A DNA stretch of 64,000 nt from Platycnemis pennipes (taxonomy: Eukaryota > Arthropoda > Insecta > Odonata > Platycnemididae), in the NCBI GenBank assembly GCA_933228895.1, contig OW121857.1:1922001-1986000 (forward strand), read 5' to 3'. Position 1 is the stretch's first letter. The number at the start of each line of letters is the position of its first letter. The position numbers and the translations under genes are program-made. Positions 34,885 through 43,616 of the stretch are shown here, piece by piece. The notes beneath the pieces were generated by a model. It saw only the letters and a list, made by a program, of their open reading frames with translations, was not told the DNA's origin and searched no databases.

Positions 34885-36403
34885 CGGAGTAACACCCATT
34901 TTTAAAAGTGGCGATAGGGAGCAGCCATCTAACTACAGACCTATATCCCTCACATCCATTTCATGCAAGGTCCTAGAACATATAATTGTCAGTTCAGTCA
35001 TGGGACACCTAGATAGCCAGAATTTATTGTCCAATGTCCAGCATGGCTTCCGAAAGAGCAGATCGTGTGAAACTCAACTTGCTCTCTTTTCCCACGATAT
35101 TTTAGTTTCTGGCGAAAATAATATTCCAGTGGATGCTATATTTATCGACTTCAAGAAGGCTTTTGACAAGGTTTCTCACAGCAAACTAATTTTGAAGTTA
35201 AAATCTTATGGGTTAGACAGTAACATTATATCATGGATTAATGATTTTCTGCATGATCGGGTTCAAAGGGTTGTTTTGGACGGTGTTTCCTCACCGGCAA
35301 TTAAAGTCACTTCGGGTGTCCCACAAGGTAGTGTTATAGGTCCACTCCTATTCCTTTTGTATATTAATGATATCCAAAAGGTGGTAAAAAGTAAGCTTCG
35401 TCTATTTGCCGATGACGCAGTAGTGTACAGGGAAATTCTATGCCCGAATGATAAAGAATCTTTAAATATTGACCTACAAGCAATTGAAACTTGGTGTGAT
35501 ACATGGCAGTTAGAATTAAACTTTAAGAAATGTCTTGTAATGAATTTTTGGAAAAAGAATAGCTCTCCCCCTAGCACTTACAAAATAAGTAATAACGAAT
35601 TAACAAACGTGGAATCCATTAAATATCTTGGAATAAGACTGACAAATGATCTTTCCTGGGGTAAACACATTCGTGAAATAATGGGTCAAGCGAATCGCAA
35701 ACTGGGTTTCATTAAAAGAGTATTGGGTAAATGTGACGATCATGTACGAGAAATCAGCTACTTTTCCCTTGTTAGACCTCATTTGGAATATGCTGCCAGT
35801 GTATGGGATCCCTACGAAATCGGTCTAAGTAATGAACTTGAACGTGTGCAGCGAAGATCGGCAAGATTTGTAAAGGGACGATACGATAATTATATTAGCG
35901 TAACCAGTCTATTAAATGAATTGAAATGGGAATCATTGTCAGATCGCAGGTTGAAATTTAGACTTAATCTCTTCCACAAATTCCAAGGCAATATTTTCAG
36001 TGATGATGTTAAAAATATTTTACGAACCCCAACTTACTATGGCAGACTGGACCATAATCATAAAGTTAGAGAAATTGATTGCCGAACTGACCGATTCAAA
36101 ATGTCCTTTTTCCCTCGCACAATTAGAGATGCGAATAACGGTAAATATGTCCTATCGGAGAGTAGCAATGAATAGCATTCGTAGCTGCATGTTGGTATGA
36201 GTACTTAAAGCTAACCCTACTAACAGAATGTTTTTGCATGTTTGATTTGCAATTTCTATCTTTTTTTAAATAGTGTAGTTCTGACTACTATATTAATACT
36301 ATTCCTTTTTTATGCATGATATGTAGTGCATGTTTGGTGAGCAATCACCCCCTGCCACACACCCTTGTGGTGGCTTGCAGGGTATTATGTAGATAGATAG
36401 ATG
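34885..36403 (+). mobile_element. LINE subfamily A, young 1.5-kb copy in Harbinger copy 2
   Basis: Flanked by AAGGT on both sides (34880-34884 and 36404-36408). The uninterrupted site TTTCAAGGTGGTG is seen in copy 1. It is 5' truncated inside the RT and ends with a GTAGATAGATAGATG tail. Its ORF is uninterrupted, and its protein differs at only a handful of residues from the copy at 39491, so both are recent. Confidence 0.95.
34886..36175 (+). CDS. LINE subfamily A ORF2, RT and C-terminal domain, 5'-truncated
   Basis: The frame is open from the truncation point. From the 5' end it reads VTPIFKSGD and NYRPISLTSIS (fingers), then from ATG 35000: a QHGFRKSRSCETQLALF segment, FIDFKKAFDKV (motif A), TSGVPQGSVIGPLLFLLYIND (motif B, part) and FADD at residues 136-139 of the ATG frame (motif C). 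After the thumb comes a C-terminal domain with LVRPHLEYAASVWDP, RVQRRSARFVKGRY and CRTDRFKMSFFPRTIRD. The protein would reverse-transcribe element RNA at a nicked target. The endonuclease and ORF1 are absent, so the copy is dead, although its RT is undamaged. Jockey/CR1-type clade by motif wording; exact clade not settled. Confidence 0.9.
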   Translation, partial: GVTPIFKSGDREQPSNYRPISLTSISCKVLEHIIVSSVMGHLDSQNLLSNVQHGFRKSRSCETQLALFSHDILVSGENNIPVDAIFIDFKKAFDKVSHSKLILKLKSYGLDSNIISWINDFLHDRVQRVVLDGVSSPAIKVTSGVPQGSVIGPLLFLLYINDIQKVVKSKLRLFADDAVVYREILCPNDKESLNIDLQAIETWCDTWQLELNFKKCLVMNFWKKNSSPPSTYKISNNELTNVESIKYLGIRLTNDLSWGKHIREIMGQANRKLGFIKRVLGKCDDHVREISYFSLVRPHLEYAASVWDPYEIGLSNELERVQRRSARFVKGRYDNYISVTSLLNELKWESLSDRRLKFRLNLFHKFQGNIFSDDVKNILRTPTYYGRLDHNHKVREIDCRTDRFKMSFFPRTIRDANNGKYVLSESSNE

Positions 36404-36729
36404 AAGGTGGTGAAAGGTACATATTATCTCGACCTATATATTGAACCAAAATCTAAGAGCGTTGAGGGGTAGAGAATATTTTATATTACTATGCCTTGAG
36501 CTTGGAAAAAGGGATTCTTACTTGATTTTAATGGAATGATCTGCATTAGAATTCTGAAAGCATTGTTTTGGGCCTGCAAACCAGTAATGGTGCAGTTGGT
36601 GAAGATTTATAGTTGCTACCTACTAGGCATAGGTACTAGGAATGTCTACTGTTCACTAGAATTTCTCTCCTAGTTGTATACAGGACCAACTAAAATAATC
36701 ACTGTTTAATTAGTTTTTTATTTCATAGG

Positions 36730-36968
36730 ATGGATCTGAGTGAAGCATCATCCACTTCTTCAGATGAAGAAATAATGAATGTATTAAGAAATGTTCCAAG
36801 AATGAGCATTTTCCGATAGCGATTAGATCCTTTCAATATTTATAATGAATCAGAATTCAAGGAACTATTCAGATTACCCAAGCAGCTTGTTATGGATCTT
36901 CTACAGATATTTGAAAACAATTTGAAGCCAATCTCCAAAAGGAGCAAGCCTATTACTGCTATTTCTTT
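36730..36968 (+). pseudogene. Harbinger transposase N-terminus, copy 2, with stop
   Basis: Same MDLSEASS start. CGAGAG of FRERL has become CGATAG, giving a stop at residue 34 or so. Afterwards NESEFKELFRLPKQLVMDLL continues in frame. Fused tail-to-tail to the Myb-like gene at the same junction as copies 1 and 3. Confidence 0.8.
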
Positions 36969-37144
36969 ACTGCTGAATTGTACTTCGCTGTAATTTCCTC
37001 CCATGCTGCCACTTTTTCTTTTGAGAAAACGGCATCCGTCCTTTTATTTTCCACTATTTGTCGTATTTCTCCCACCAATTCTACAATGATGTTTCTTTCG
37101 AAATCATTGAAATTTTTCCCCACTTTGCCATTATGCACCTCTTC
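36959..37144 (-). pseudogene. Harbinger Myb/SANT-like gene, copy 2
   Basis: Minus-strand FNDFERNIIVELVGE and KTDAVFSKEK-like frame (K/R differences aside), ending at the same junction stop as copy 1. Confidence 0.65.
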
Positions 37145-37598
37145 TTACCGTATTTTGAACTGTTTTGAACTTTCGCTCGTCAAGTTTGTTTACTATCTCC
37201 AGCGGTGCGACTGTAGTGTCATCTTGTGGCAGTTTATTGTACTTCGTGCTCTAAGCAATAGCTATCGAGAGATTGTTTATTAGTCCGATTGTTTCTTGCA
37301 ACCCGAAAAACGCTATGAGCTCCATAAGTTTATGGAACTCATAGCTAAATTGGTGTTTAATGGCCGGTTGCACTAAACTTCCGCTATGTATTCGATAGCT
37401 ATGAGTTCCATAAACTTATGGAGCTCATAGCGTTTTTCGGGTTGCAAGAAACAATCGGGCTCATAAACAATCTCTCGATAGCTATTGCTTAGAGCACGAA
37501 GTACAATAAACTGCCACAAGATGACACTACAGTCGCACCGTTGGAGATAGTAAACAAACTTGACGAGCGAAAGTTCAAAACAGTTCAAAATACGGTAA

Positions 37599-37784
37599 GA
37601 AGAGGTGCATAATGGCAAAGCGGGGAAAAATTTCAATGAATTCGAGAGAAACATCATTGTAGAATTGGTGGGAGAAAAACGACAAATAGTGGAAAATAAA
37701 AGGACGGATGCCGTTTTCTCAAAAGAAAAAGTGGCAGCATGGGAGGAAATTACAGCGAAGTACAATGCAGCAGTAAAGAAATAG
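37599..37784 (+). pseudogene. Harbinger Myb/SANT-like gene, copy 3
   Basis: Frame open from 37599 to the stop at 37782-37784. It reads NFNEFERNIIVELVGEK, then a RTDAVFSKEKVAAWEEITAK core. The nearby ATG at 37612 (MAKRGK) is one base out of frame. A donor-like CG|GTAAGA at 37595 could place the real start upstream across an intron. The stop falls at the junction with the transposase remnant, so the C-terminus is missing. Confidence 0.7.
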
Positions 37785-38013
37785 CAGTAATAGGCTTGCT
37801 CCTTTTGGAGATTGGCTTCAAATTGTTTTCAAATTTCTTTAGAAGATCCATAACAAGCTGCTTGGGTAATCTGAATAGTTCCTTGAATTCTGATTCATTA
37901 TAAATATTGAAAGGATCTAATCGCTCTCGGAAAATGCTCATTCTTGGAACATTTCTTAATACATCCATTATTTCTTCATCTGAAGAAGTGGATGATGCTT
38001 CACTCAGATCCAT
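37750..38013 (-). CDS. Harbinger transposase N-terminus, copy 3, truncated but unbroken
   Basis: ATG at 38013 opens 87 codons: an acidic Ser-rich start (MDLSEASSTSSDEE), then FRERLDPFNIYNESEFKELF, then LPKQLVMDLLKKFENNL and SKPITAISLLLHCTSL. This is the helical N-terminal part of HARBI1-like nucleases before the catalytic domain. The frame then stops within antisense Myb-like sequence, so the DDE domain is gone. The product cannot cut DNA. Mobility must have depended on a full-length element elsewhere in the genome. Confidence 0.75.
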   Translation of the reverse strand: MDLSEASSTSSDEEIMDVLRNVPRMSIFRERLDPFNIYNESEFKELFRLPKQLVMDLLKKFENNLKPISKRSKPITAISLLLHCTSL

Positions 38014-38435
38014 CCTATGAAATAAAAAACTAATTAAACAGTGATTATTTAAGTTGGTTCTGTATACCACTAGGAGAGAAATTCTAGTGAACAGTAGACA
38101 TTCCTAGTACCTATACCTAGTAGGTAGCACCTATAAATCTTCACCAACTGCACCATTACTGGTTTGCAGGCCCAAAACAATGCTTTCAGAATTCTAATGC
38201 AGATCATTCCATTAAAATCAAGTAAGAATCCCTTTTTCCAAGCTCAAGTCATAGCAATATAAAATATTCTCTACCCTCAACGCTCTTAGATTTTGGTTCA
38301 ATATACAGATCGAGATAATATGTACCTTTCACCACCTTGAAACTACCGTAGACTTTAAACTAAGCTCTATTACTTTGGCCTTTTAAGCAACTTAACGTTT
38401 ATGAGCACGTTCGTAATTAAGAAGGGCGAACCACA

Positions 38436-38657
38436 TCAACGTAGCAAAAACACATCAACGAGATAATTAAAGGAAACAACGAGTTTATCTACGTACTTAT
38501 TAAAAGAATGCAATTGCACACTACAACCGAAAGAAATGACCTTCACATTAACAAGTTCGTTGCAGTTATTACACACGTTAAAACCTAAATATAATTGAAT
38601 ATGAACACCGCAACTCAAATAAACAGATTGCCACAGATGATCACTGCACTCTTGCAT
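38436..38657 (-). CDS. Small Cys-containing ORF of Harbinger element, copy 3
   Basis: Minus strand; protein identical to copy 1 with at least one silent base change. Located between the transposase start and the left terminal repeat. A six-base insertion upstream (AANTN against AAN) keeps the frame of a longer version that lacks its own ATG. Confidence 0.4.
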   Translation of the reverse strand: MQECSDHLWQSVYLSCGVHIQLYLGFNVCNNCNELVNVKVISFGCSVQLHSFNKYVDKLVVSFNYLVDVFLLR

Positions 38658-39490
38658 ATTTGTATTTGCGGCTTGCGTATTTACGTTTAGAATTTTTTCG
38701 TACCGCGGCAAAATATGAACCTTTCAAACCGTGCAAAAGCAATCCACAGTAAATCGGCAATCCATGGCTATTCAAATAAAGGAAAATATGGAATGTTTAG
38801 TTATTATATGCATACCTGGTTGTCAAATATGACTTATAAGCTTGTTAGGTGGAAGTAAAAGTCAACTTGAAAAAACGAACTTTTTCTTTCAATAAAATCA
38901 ATCCTCAAGCAATGACACTTCCAAACATCTGATTACAAATCCGCCATATTGTGTTATTATGGAACTCATAAGCTTTTAACCCCACCAATTTGGTTCGATA
39001 AGTTATCTGACAGTTTATGGAACTCATAAACTTATTGAACGTTCATGCAACACTTATTGAATGGTTGCTAGGGGTTATGAGTCTCATAACTTTATTGAAT
39101 ACATATGTATCGTTCGTGCAACCGGCCATAAGTGAAGTCAGCTGGGTGAATGAACATTTGGACTCAATATGATGAGGCTGACAGTTATAATGTAAAACTT
39201 TAAAGGTGGAGGAGATTTTATGTTTGATGTGTAGCAAAGTGTGATTCCTTTGATTACCTGAAACTATTTTATTGATGGTTATGCACTTGCATGTTAAAAA
39301 TGTACATTTGAAAATTACATATGACCCAAGGTTTTATGTAAAATGTATAACTTATTTTAAAGATGTTAAATTTGAAGAGGGCATATGACATTTGTTTTGA
39401 ATATTTGTATGTTATGTTTTAAAGGTACAGTTGATGTTTTAAAGAAGGGTATAATTGCATTTATTGTATTTTATGAAGGTATGTAAACAT

Positions 39491-40991
39491 CTACATCTAC
39501 ATCTACATAATACCCTGCAAGCCACCACAAGGGTGTGTGGCAGGGGGTGATTTCTCACCAAACATGCACTACATATCATGCATAAAAAAGGAATAGTATT
39601 AATATAGTAGTCAGAACTACACTATTTAAAAAAGATAGAAATTGCAAAGAAAACATGCAAAAACATTCTGTTAGTAGGGTTAGCTTTAAGTACTCATACC
39701 AACATGCAGCTACCAATGCTATTCATTGCTACTCTCCGATAGGACATATTTACCGTTATTCGTATCTCTTATTGTGCGAGGGAAAAAGGACATTTTGAAT
39801 CGGTCAGTTCGGCAATCAATTTCTCTAACTTTATGATTATGGTCCAGTCTGCCATAGTAAGTTGGGGTTCGTAAAATATTTTTAACATCATCACTGAAAA
39901 TATTGCCTTGGAATTTGTTGAAGAGATTAAGTCTAAATTTCAACCTGCGATCTGACAATGATTCCCATTTCAATTCATTTAATAGACTGGTTACGCTAAT
40001 ATAATTATCGTATCGTCCCTTTACAAATCTTGCCGATCTTCGCTGCACACGTTCAAGTTCATTACTTAGACCGATTTCGTAGGGATCCCATACACTGGCA
40101 GCATATTCCAAATGAGGTCTAACAAGGGAAAAGTAGCTGATTTCTCGTACATGATCGTCACATTTACCCAATACTCTTTTAATGAAACCCAGTTTACGAT
40201 TCGCTTGACCAATTATTTCACGAATGTGTTTACCCCAGGAAAGATCATTTGTCAGTCTTATTCCAAGATATTTAATGGATTCCACGTTAGTTAATTCATT
40301 ATTACTTATTTTGTAAGTGGTAGGAGGAGAGCTATTCTTTTTCCAAAAATTCATTACAAGACATTTCTTAAAGTTTAATTCTAACTGCCATGTATCACAC
40401 CAAGTTTCAATTGCTTGTAGGTCAATATTTAAATATTCTTTATCGTTCGGGCATAGAATTTCCCTGTACACTACTGCGTCATCGGCAAATAGACGAAGCT
40501 TACTTTTTACCACCTTTTGGATATCATTAATATACAAAAGGAATAGGAGTGGACCTATCACACTACCTTGTGGGACACCCGAAGTGACTTTAATTGCCGG
40601 TGAGGAAACACCGTCCAAAACAACCCTTTGAACCCGATCATGCAGAAAATCATTAATCCATGATATAATGTTACTGTCTAACCCATAAGATTTTAACTTC
40701 AAAATTAGTTTGCTGTGAGAAACCTTGTCAAAAGCCTTCTTGAAGTCGAGAAATATAGCATCCACTGGAATATTATTTTCGCCAGAAACTAAAATATCGT
40801 GGGAAAAGAGAGCAAGTTGGGTTTCACACGATCTGCTCTTTCGGAAGCCATGCTGGACATTGGACAATAAATTCTGGCTATCTAGGTGTCCCATGACTGA
40901 ACTGACAATTATATGTTCTAGGACCTTGCATGAAATGGACGTGAGGGATATAGGTCTGTAGTTAGATGGAATCATGGATGTAGTTAGATGG
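39491..40991 (-). mobile_element. LINE subfamily A, young 1.5-kb copy in the 5' LTR
   Basis: Flanked by AACAT (39486-39490 and 40992-40996). The 3' LTR has the empty site GTAAACATCGTGG at 45676. The tail (CATCTACATCTACATAATA on the plus strand) is at the left. The 5' end shows a small rearrangement: CCATCTAACTACA-like sequence occurs twice within 40 nt (40955-40991). Confidence 0.95.
39719..40990 (-). CDS. LINE subfamily A ORF2, RT and C-terminal domain, 5'-truncated
   Basis: Uninterrupted frame equal in architecture to 34886-36175: NYRPISL, motif A FLDFKKAFDKV, motif B VPQGSVIGPLLF, FADD at 40478-40489, then the RVQRRSARFVKGRY and CRTDRFKMSFFPRTIRD region. I count about six residue differences from the other copy over 391 residues. 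The only in-frame upstream ATG falls at the target duplication, so it is not a native start. Confidence 0.9.
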   Translation of the reverse strand, partial: HLTTSMIPSNYRPISLTSISCKVLEHIIVSSVMGHLDSQNLLSNVQHGFRKSRSCETQLALFSHDILVSGENNIPVDAIFLDFKKAFDKVSHSKLILKLKSYGLDSNIISWINDFLHDRVQRVVLDGVSSPAIKVTSGVPQGSVIGPLLFLLYINDIQKVVKSKLRLFADDAVVYREILCPNDKEYLNIDLQAIETWCDTWQLELNFKKCLVMNFWKKNSSPPTTYKISNNELTNVESIKYLGIRLTNDLSWGKHIREIIGQANRKLGFIKRVLGKCDDHVREISYFSLVRPHLEYAASVWDPYEIGLSNELERVQRRSARFVKGRYDNYISVTSLLNELKWESLSDRRLKFRLNLFNKFQGNIFSDDVKNILRTPTYYGRLDHNHKVREIDCRTDRFKMSFFPRTIRDTNNGKYVLSESSNE

Positions 40992-41380
40992 AACATCGTG
41001 GATGTGGACCAATTTCAGGGGTAGAACGATCTTTAGAGGCGCCGGGGCGACGCTTTATTTTAATTAGAGGCTTCGAAAGAAATGTTACAGGATATAATAT
41101 TTGCTTTCGACGGGGCAGATGTAACGTATCAATTTTTAGCCATGGCATGCTGGGGAGTTGGGGAGCCGCCATGTTGGTTTTTGTACAGAATATTTATACG
41201 GAGACATAGGGAAATATGGCGTCGGCCTCGACAATGGCCAATTTGTCATTGAGCCTGGTGATTCAGGTCATTCGGGAGATGCATTCCCAAGAATAGAAAT
41301 TGTCTCGCAAGGTATTGTTGAACTCGCGGCAGGACGGAGGGAGACTAATTTTGGCCGAGCGTTAACAATTAGGTTGTGCC

Positions 41381-41389
41381 TATATAAAG
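41381..41389 (+). promoter_or_regulatory. TATA box of gypsy 5' LTR
   Basis: TATATAAAG within the LTR, repeated at 46069-46077 in the 3' LTR. It is about 700 nt upstream of the gag start and well placed for an LTR promoter. Confidence 0.55.
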
Positions 41390-41881
41390 AGGGACGAAGA
41401 GAGAGACGGGCTGCTAGGGAGGCTGATAGTCCAAGAAGAGGGAAGTGGTCTTCTAGGCGAGTCTGATAGTCTAAGAACAGTGAAGGGGCGTCTAGCTTCT
41501 AGTCTGATGGTCTGACAACAGTGAAGTGAAAAGTGGCGACTAAGTCTAACAAGAGAGAAAAGGAAGGTGGCGGAGAAGCCAGGATTAACCAAGGAGACGG
41601 GGATCGCCTCAGCTAGGAACTCCAGATAAACTAGAGGGATAAAGCGGTCCACTCCCCACTATTATGTAGGTACTTATTTTTAAGAGGGTACTTGTTATAT
41701 TTTATGTGAGAGTGAAAAGTGAAGTGGCTCGTGAAGTGATCTATGGCCTGTAAAAATTGAGCCTGAAGATACCAAGAGTGAAAGTGATATATTGTGAGGG
41801 TAATTTATTATGATAAATGTCTACATTTTGTTGTATTGTGTGTGAGACCGAATTAAATTGAAAAGAGAAAAATTACATTTA

Positions 41882-41899
41882 TGGCGCACAACGTGTGAG
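41882..41899 (+). other. Primer-binding site candidate of gypsy element
   Basis: TGGCGCACAACGTGTGAG starts with TGG, as tRNA-primed sites do, and lies 20 nt after the LTR end. The spacing is longer than usual. Confidence 0.5.
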
Positions 41900-42078
41900 C
41901 ACGATAAAATATTAGACGTACGGGGTTGAGTGCTAGCTTACGTTTAATAGATACCACGAGGAGAACCTGAGAGGGGCGGAGAGAAAGAAGTGTTCTCGTT
42001 AGCGAACGCAAGAGAAAATTAGACATCGGGAAAATTACTACGGATTAAGTGTTAGTAGTTACGGTGTAATTGTATAAG

Positions 42079-43608
42079 ATGTTTCGAGCAAGTAAAAGTC
42101 TGTTCGAGTTGAAGAAGGCCGAGGTGCAGGAGGAATTGAAGAAACTAGGGTTAGGCACCGAAGGAGTTAAAAATGAATTGGTCGGTAGGCTTAGATCTGC
42201 TCTCGAGGAACAGGGAGTAGACATTGAATCTCACAAATTCGAAGTCGAAGACAGGACTCCAACAACGATGGATTTATGGGCTTGGTTGAAGGAAGAGAAA
42301 ATCAAGGAGAAAAGGGAACGAGAAGAAGAGAGAAGACGGAGAGAAGAAAGAAGACAGAAGGAGCAGGCGGAGCTGCTAAGAACAATCTTGAGGGAGCAGG
42401 CGGAACAGCTGAAAGGAGCAGAAGTTAGGATGAATACGCGGATAGAAGAGGAAAAAGCAGAAAGGCGCGCAGAGATAGAGGCTGTCCGCGAGGAGGCGAA
42501 TAATAATGTCCAAAGTATAGCGGCGGAAACACGGAAGGATTTATATAATGTCAAGGAAAGGCTAAAGGATTATGAAAGCTTGGCGATAGAAACGCGTGAG
42601 GAAGTGAGGAATATCACAGAAAAGATGAAGGAGAATGAAGATAGGATGCAGCTGCTGACCGCAGAAAAATTGAAGGAAGAGTCGGAACTGCCAGGAAAAG
42701 TACGAATGATAGCGCAGAGTGAAGCGGAAAAGATAAGGCTGCAGTGTTCGCGAAACTCAACTGCAATTCAATCACCGGGAGTGATGATGAAGATTCCATA
42801 TTTTGACGGTAGGAGAGGAGCTAGGCCTATGCGATACATCAGTGAGCTGGAGGAATACCAAGCCATGTACCAATTATCCTCCAACGAAATGCTGAAAATC
42901 GTAAGACAAGGTCTGACGGGATCGGCAGGCGAATGGTTTACCGCTATCTCACATCTACTAGAAGACGTAGAGCAGTTCACACAGCTGTTTATGATGCAGT
43001 ATTGGGGGCGTGAGCAGCAGATGGAGGTTCGGAGGACGTTAGATTCCGGCCGGTACATTGAACGAGGGAATATCAGCCGAGTGGAATACGCAACATCCCG
43101 AATAAGCACTGCAAAGGAACTAAGGCCACCGATGGAGGACGAGGAAATAATCTATAGGTTGGAGCATCATTTTGGTCCGGAGGTCAACACGGCAATCATA
43201 TCGCAGCAAATAAACACCATTCCTAGATTGTTGTCATTGCTCAGCCGATACGATAGGGTGGTGCCGCAGCCGATACAGGAGACGAAGGAAGAGAGCCGAA
43301 GAAGATGGACAGGAACCGAGGAAAGGAGAATTGATTTTAGAGGACGTGGATACAACCCACCACCTCAGAATCAAAATGGTAATAGATATCAACCTAATCC
43401 ATCCGGCAAGCAGAGGCAGACATCTCCGGTGAGACGGTACAGCAGCCGAGAACAAATGGATAGGCGGAATTACGAAGAAAGACCACCCAGGGAGAATGCA
43501 AACATCCGCACGATGATTGTGAAAAACTCCGGGAGTAGTGAAGAAAGGCATGAAGAGCAGGGAAACGCGAAGGGGCAAGTCGTGCAAGCAGTCCCTACAC
43601 GACATTAG
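42079..43608 (+). CDS. Gypsy Gag with N-terminal SAP domain and coiled coil
   Basis: ATG at 42079 (MFRASKSLFEL) gives 509 residues. Residues 7-45 read as a SAP motif: LFELKKAEVQEEL, KLGLGTEGVKNEL and VGRLRSALEE, the two amphipathic helices that bind DNA in SAP proteins. Residues about 70-235 are a long charged coiled coil rich in E, K and R. The Gag core begins near MMKIPYFDG and includes YQLSSNEMLKIVRQGLTG and GEWFTAI, then FMMQYWG. The C-terminus (from about residue 400) is basic and rich in R, Q, N and P. No CCHC zinc knuckle is seen, so nucleic-acid binding may fall to the basic tail and the SAP domain. The frame is undamaged. Pol begins 8 nt after its stop in the minus-one frame. Confidence 0.85.
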   Translation: MFRASKSLFELKKAEVQEELKKLGLGTEGVKNELVGRLRSALEEQGVDIESHKFEVEDRTPTTMDLWAWLKEEKIKEKREREEERRRREERRQKEQAELLRTILREQAEQLKGAEVRMNTRIEEEKAERRAEIEAVREEANNNVQSIAAETRKDLYNVKERLKDYESLAIETREEVRNITEKMKENEDRMQLLTAEKLKEESELPGKVRMIAQSEAEKIRLQCSRNSTAIQSPGVMMKIPYFDGRRGARPMRYISELEEYQAMYQLSSNEMLKIVRQGLTGSAGEWFTAISHLLEDVEQFTQLFMMQYWGREQQMEVRRTLDSGRYIERGNISRVEYATSRISTAKELRPPMEDEEIIYRLEHHFGPEVNTAIISQQINTIPRLLSLLSRYDRVVPQPIQETKEESRRRWTGTEERRIDFRGRGYNPPPQNQNGNRYQPNPSGKQRQTSPVRRYSSREQMDRRNYEERPPRENANIRTMIVKNSGSSEERHEEQGNAKGQVVQAVPTRH

Positions 43609-43616
43609 CCAGAGAA

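Larger units (their letters stand above)
31915..37346 (+). mobile_element. PIF/Harbinger deletion derivative, copy 2 (outer, interrupted)
   Basis: Left end TGGCCGGTTGCAC at 31915 after TAA. Its body is 31915-32044, then 33776 onward; the gap is filled by copy 1. A LINE lies at 34885-36403. The small ORF, the transposase N-terminus (with a stop) and the Myb-like gene follow. The right end is lost: homology stops at CATAGCT (37346), where the gypsy LTR begins, and the terminal 30-40 nt are absent. It carries an extra 437-nt segment (34357-34793) missing from copies 1 and 3. Confidence 0.85.
37361..39128 (-). mobile_element. PIF/Harbinger deletion derivative, copy 3, in the 5' LTR
   Basis: Complete 1,768-bp element in inverted orientation. 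TAA lies on both sides (37358-37360 and 39129-39131). The 3' LTR shows the empty site with a single TAA (45323-45325). Ends TGGCCGGTTGCAC as in copies 1 and 2. It contains the most intact transposase N-terminus and the full left end, which serves as the reference for reading copies 1 and 2. Confidence 0.95.
37347..41861 (+). repeat. 5' LTR of gypsy element, split by two insertions
   Basis: LTR sequence occupies 37347-37360, 39129-39490 and 40992-41861 (the two target duplications included). It matches 45312-46549. A TATA box, TATATAAAG, lies at 41381-41389, with a purine-rich transcript start region after it. The two insertions separate the left LTR part from the promoter but leave the promoter and gag intact. 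Confidence 0.85.

Noticed and set aside
41158..41466. Open frame of 102 codons repeated identically at 45846-46154
   Set aside because: It lies inside the gypsy LTR over the promoter region. The duplication is due to the LTR pair, and the peptide has no motif.
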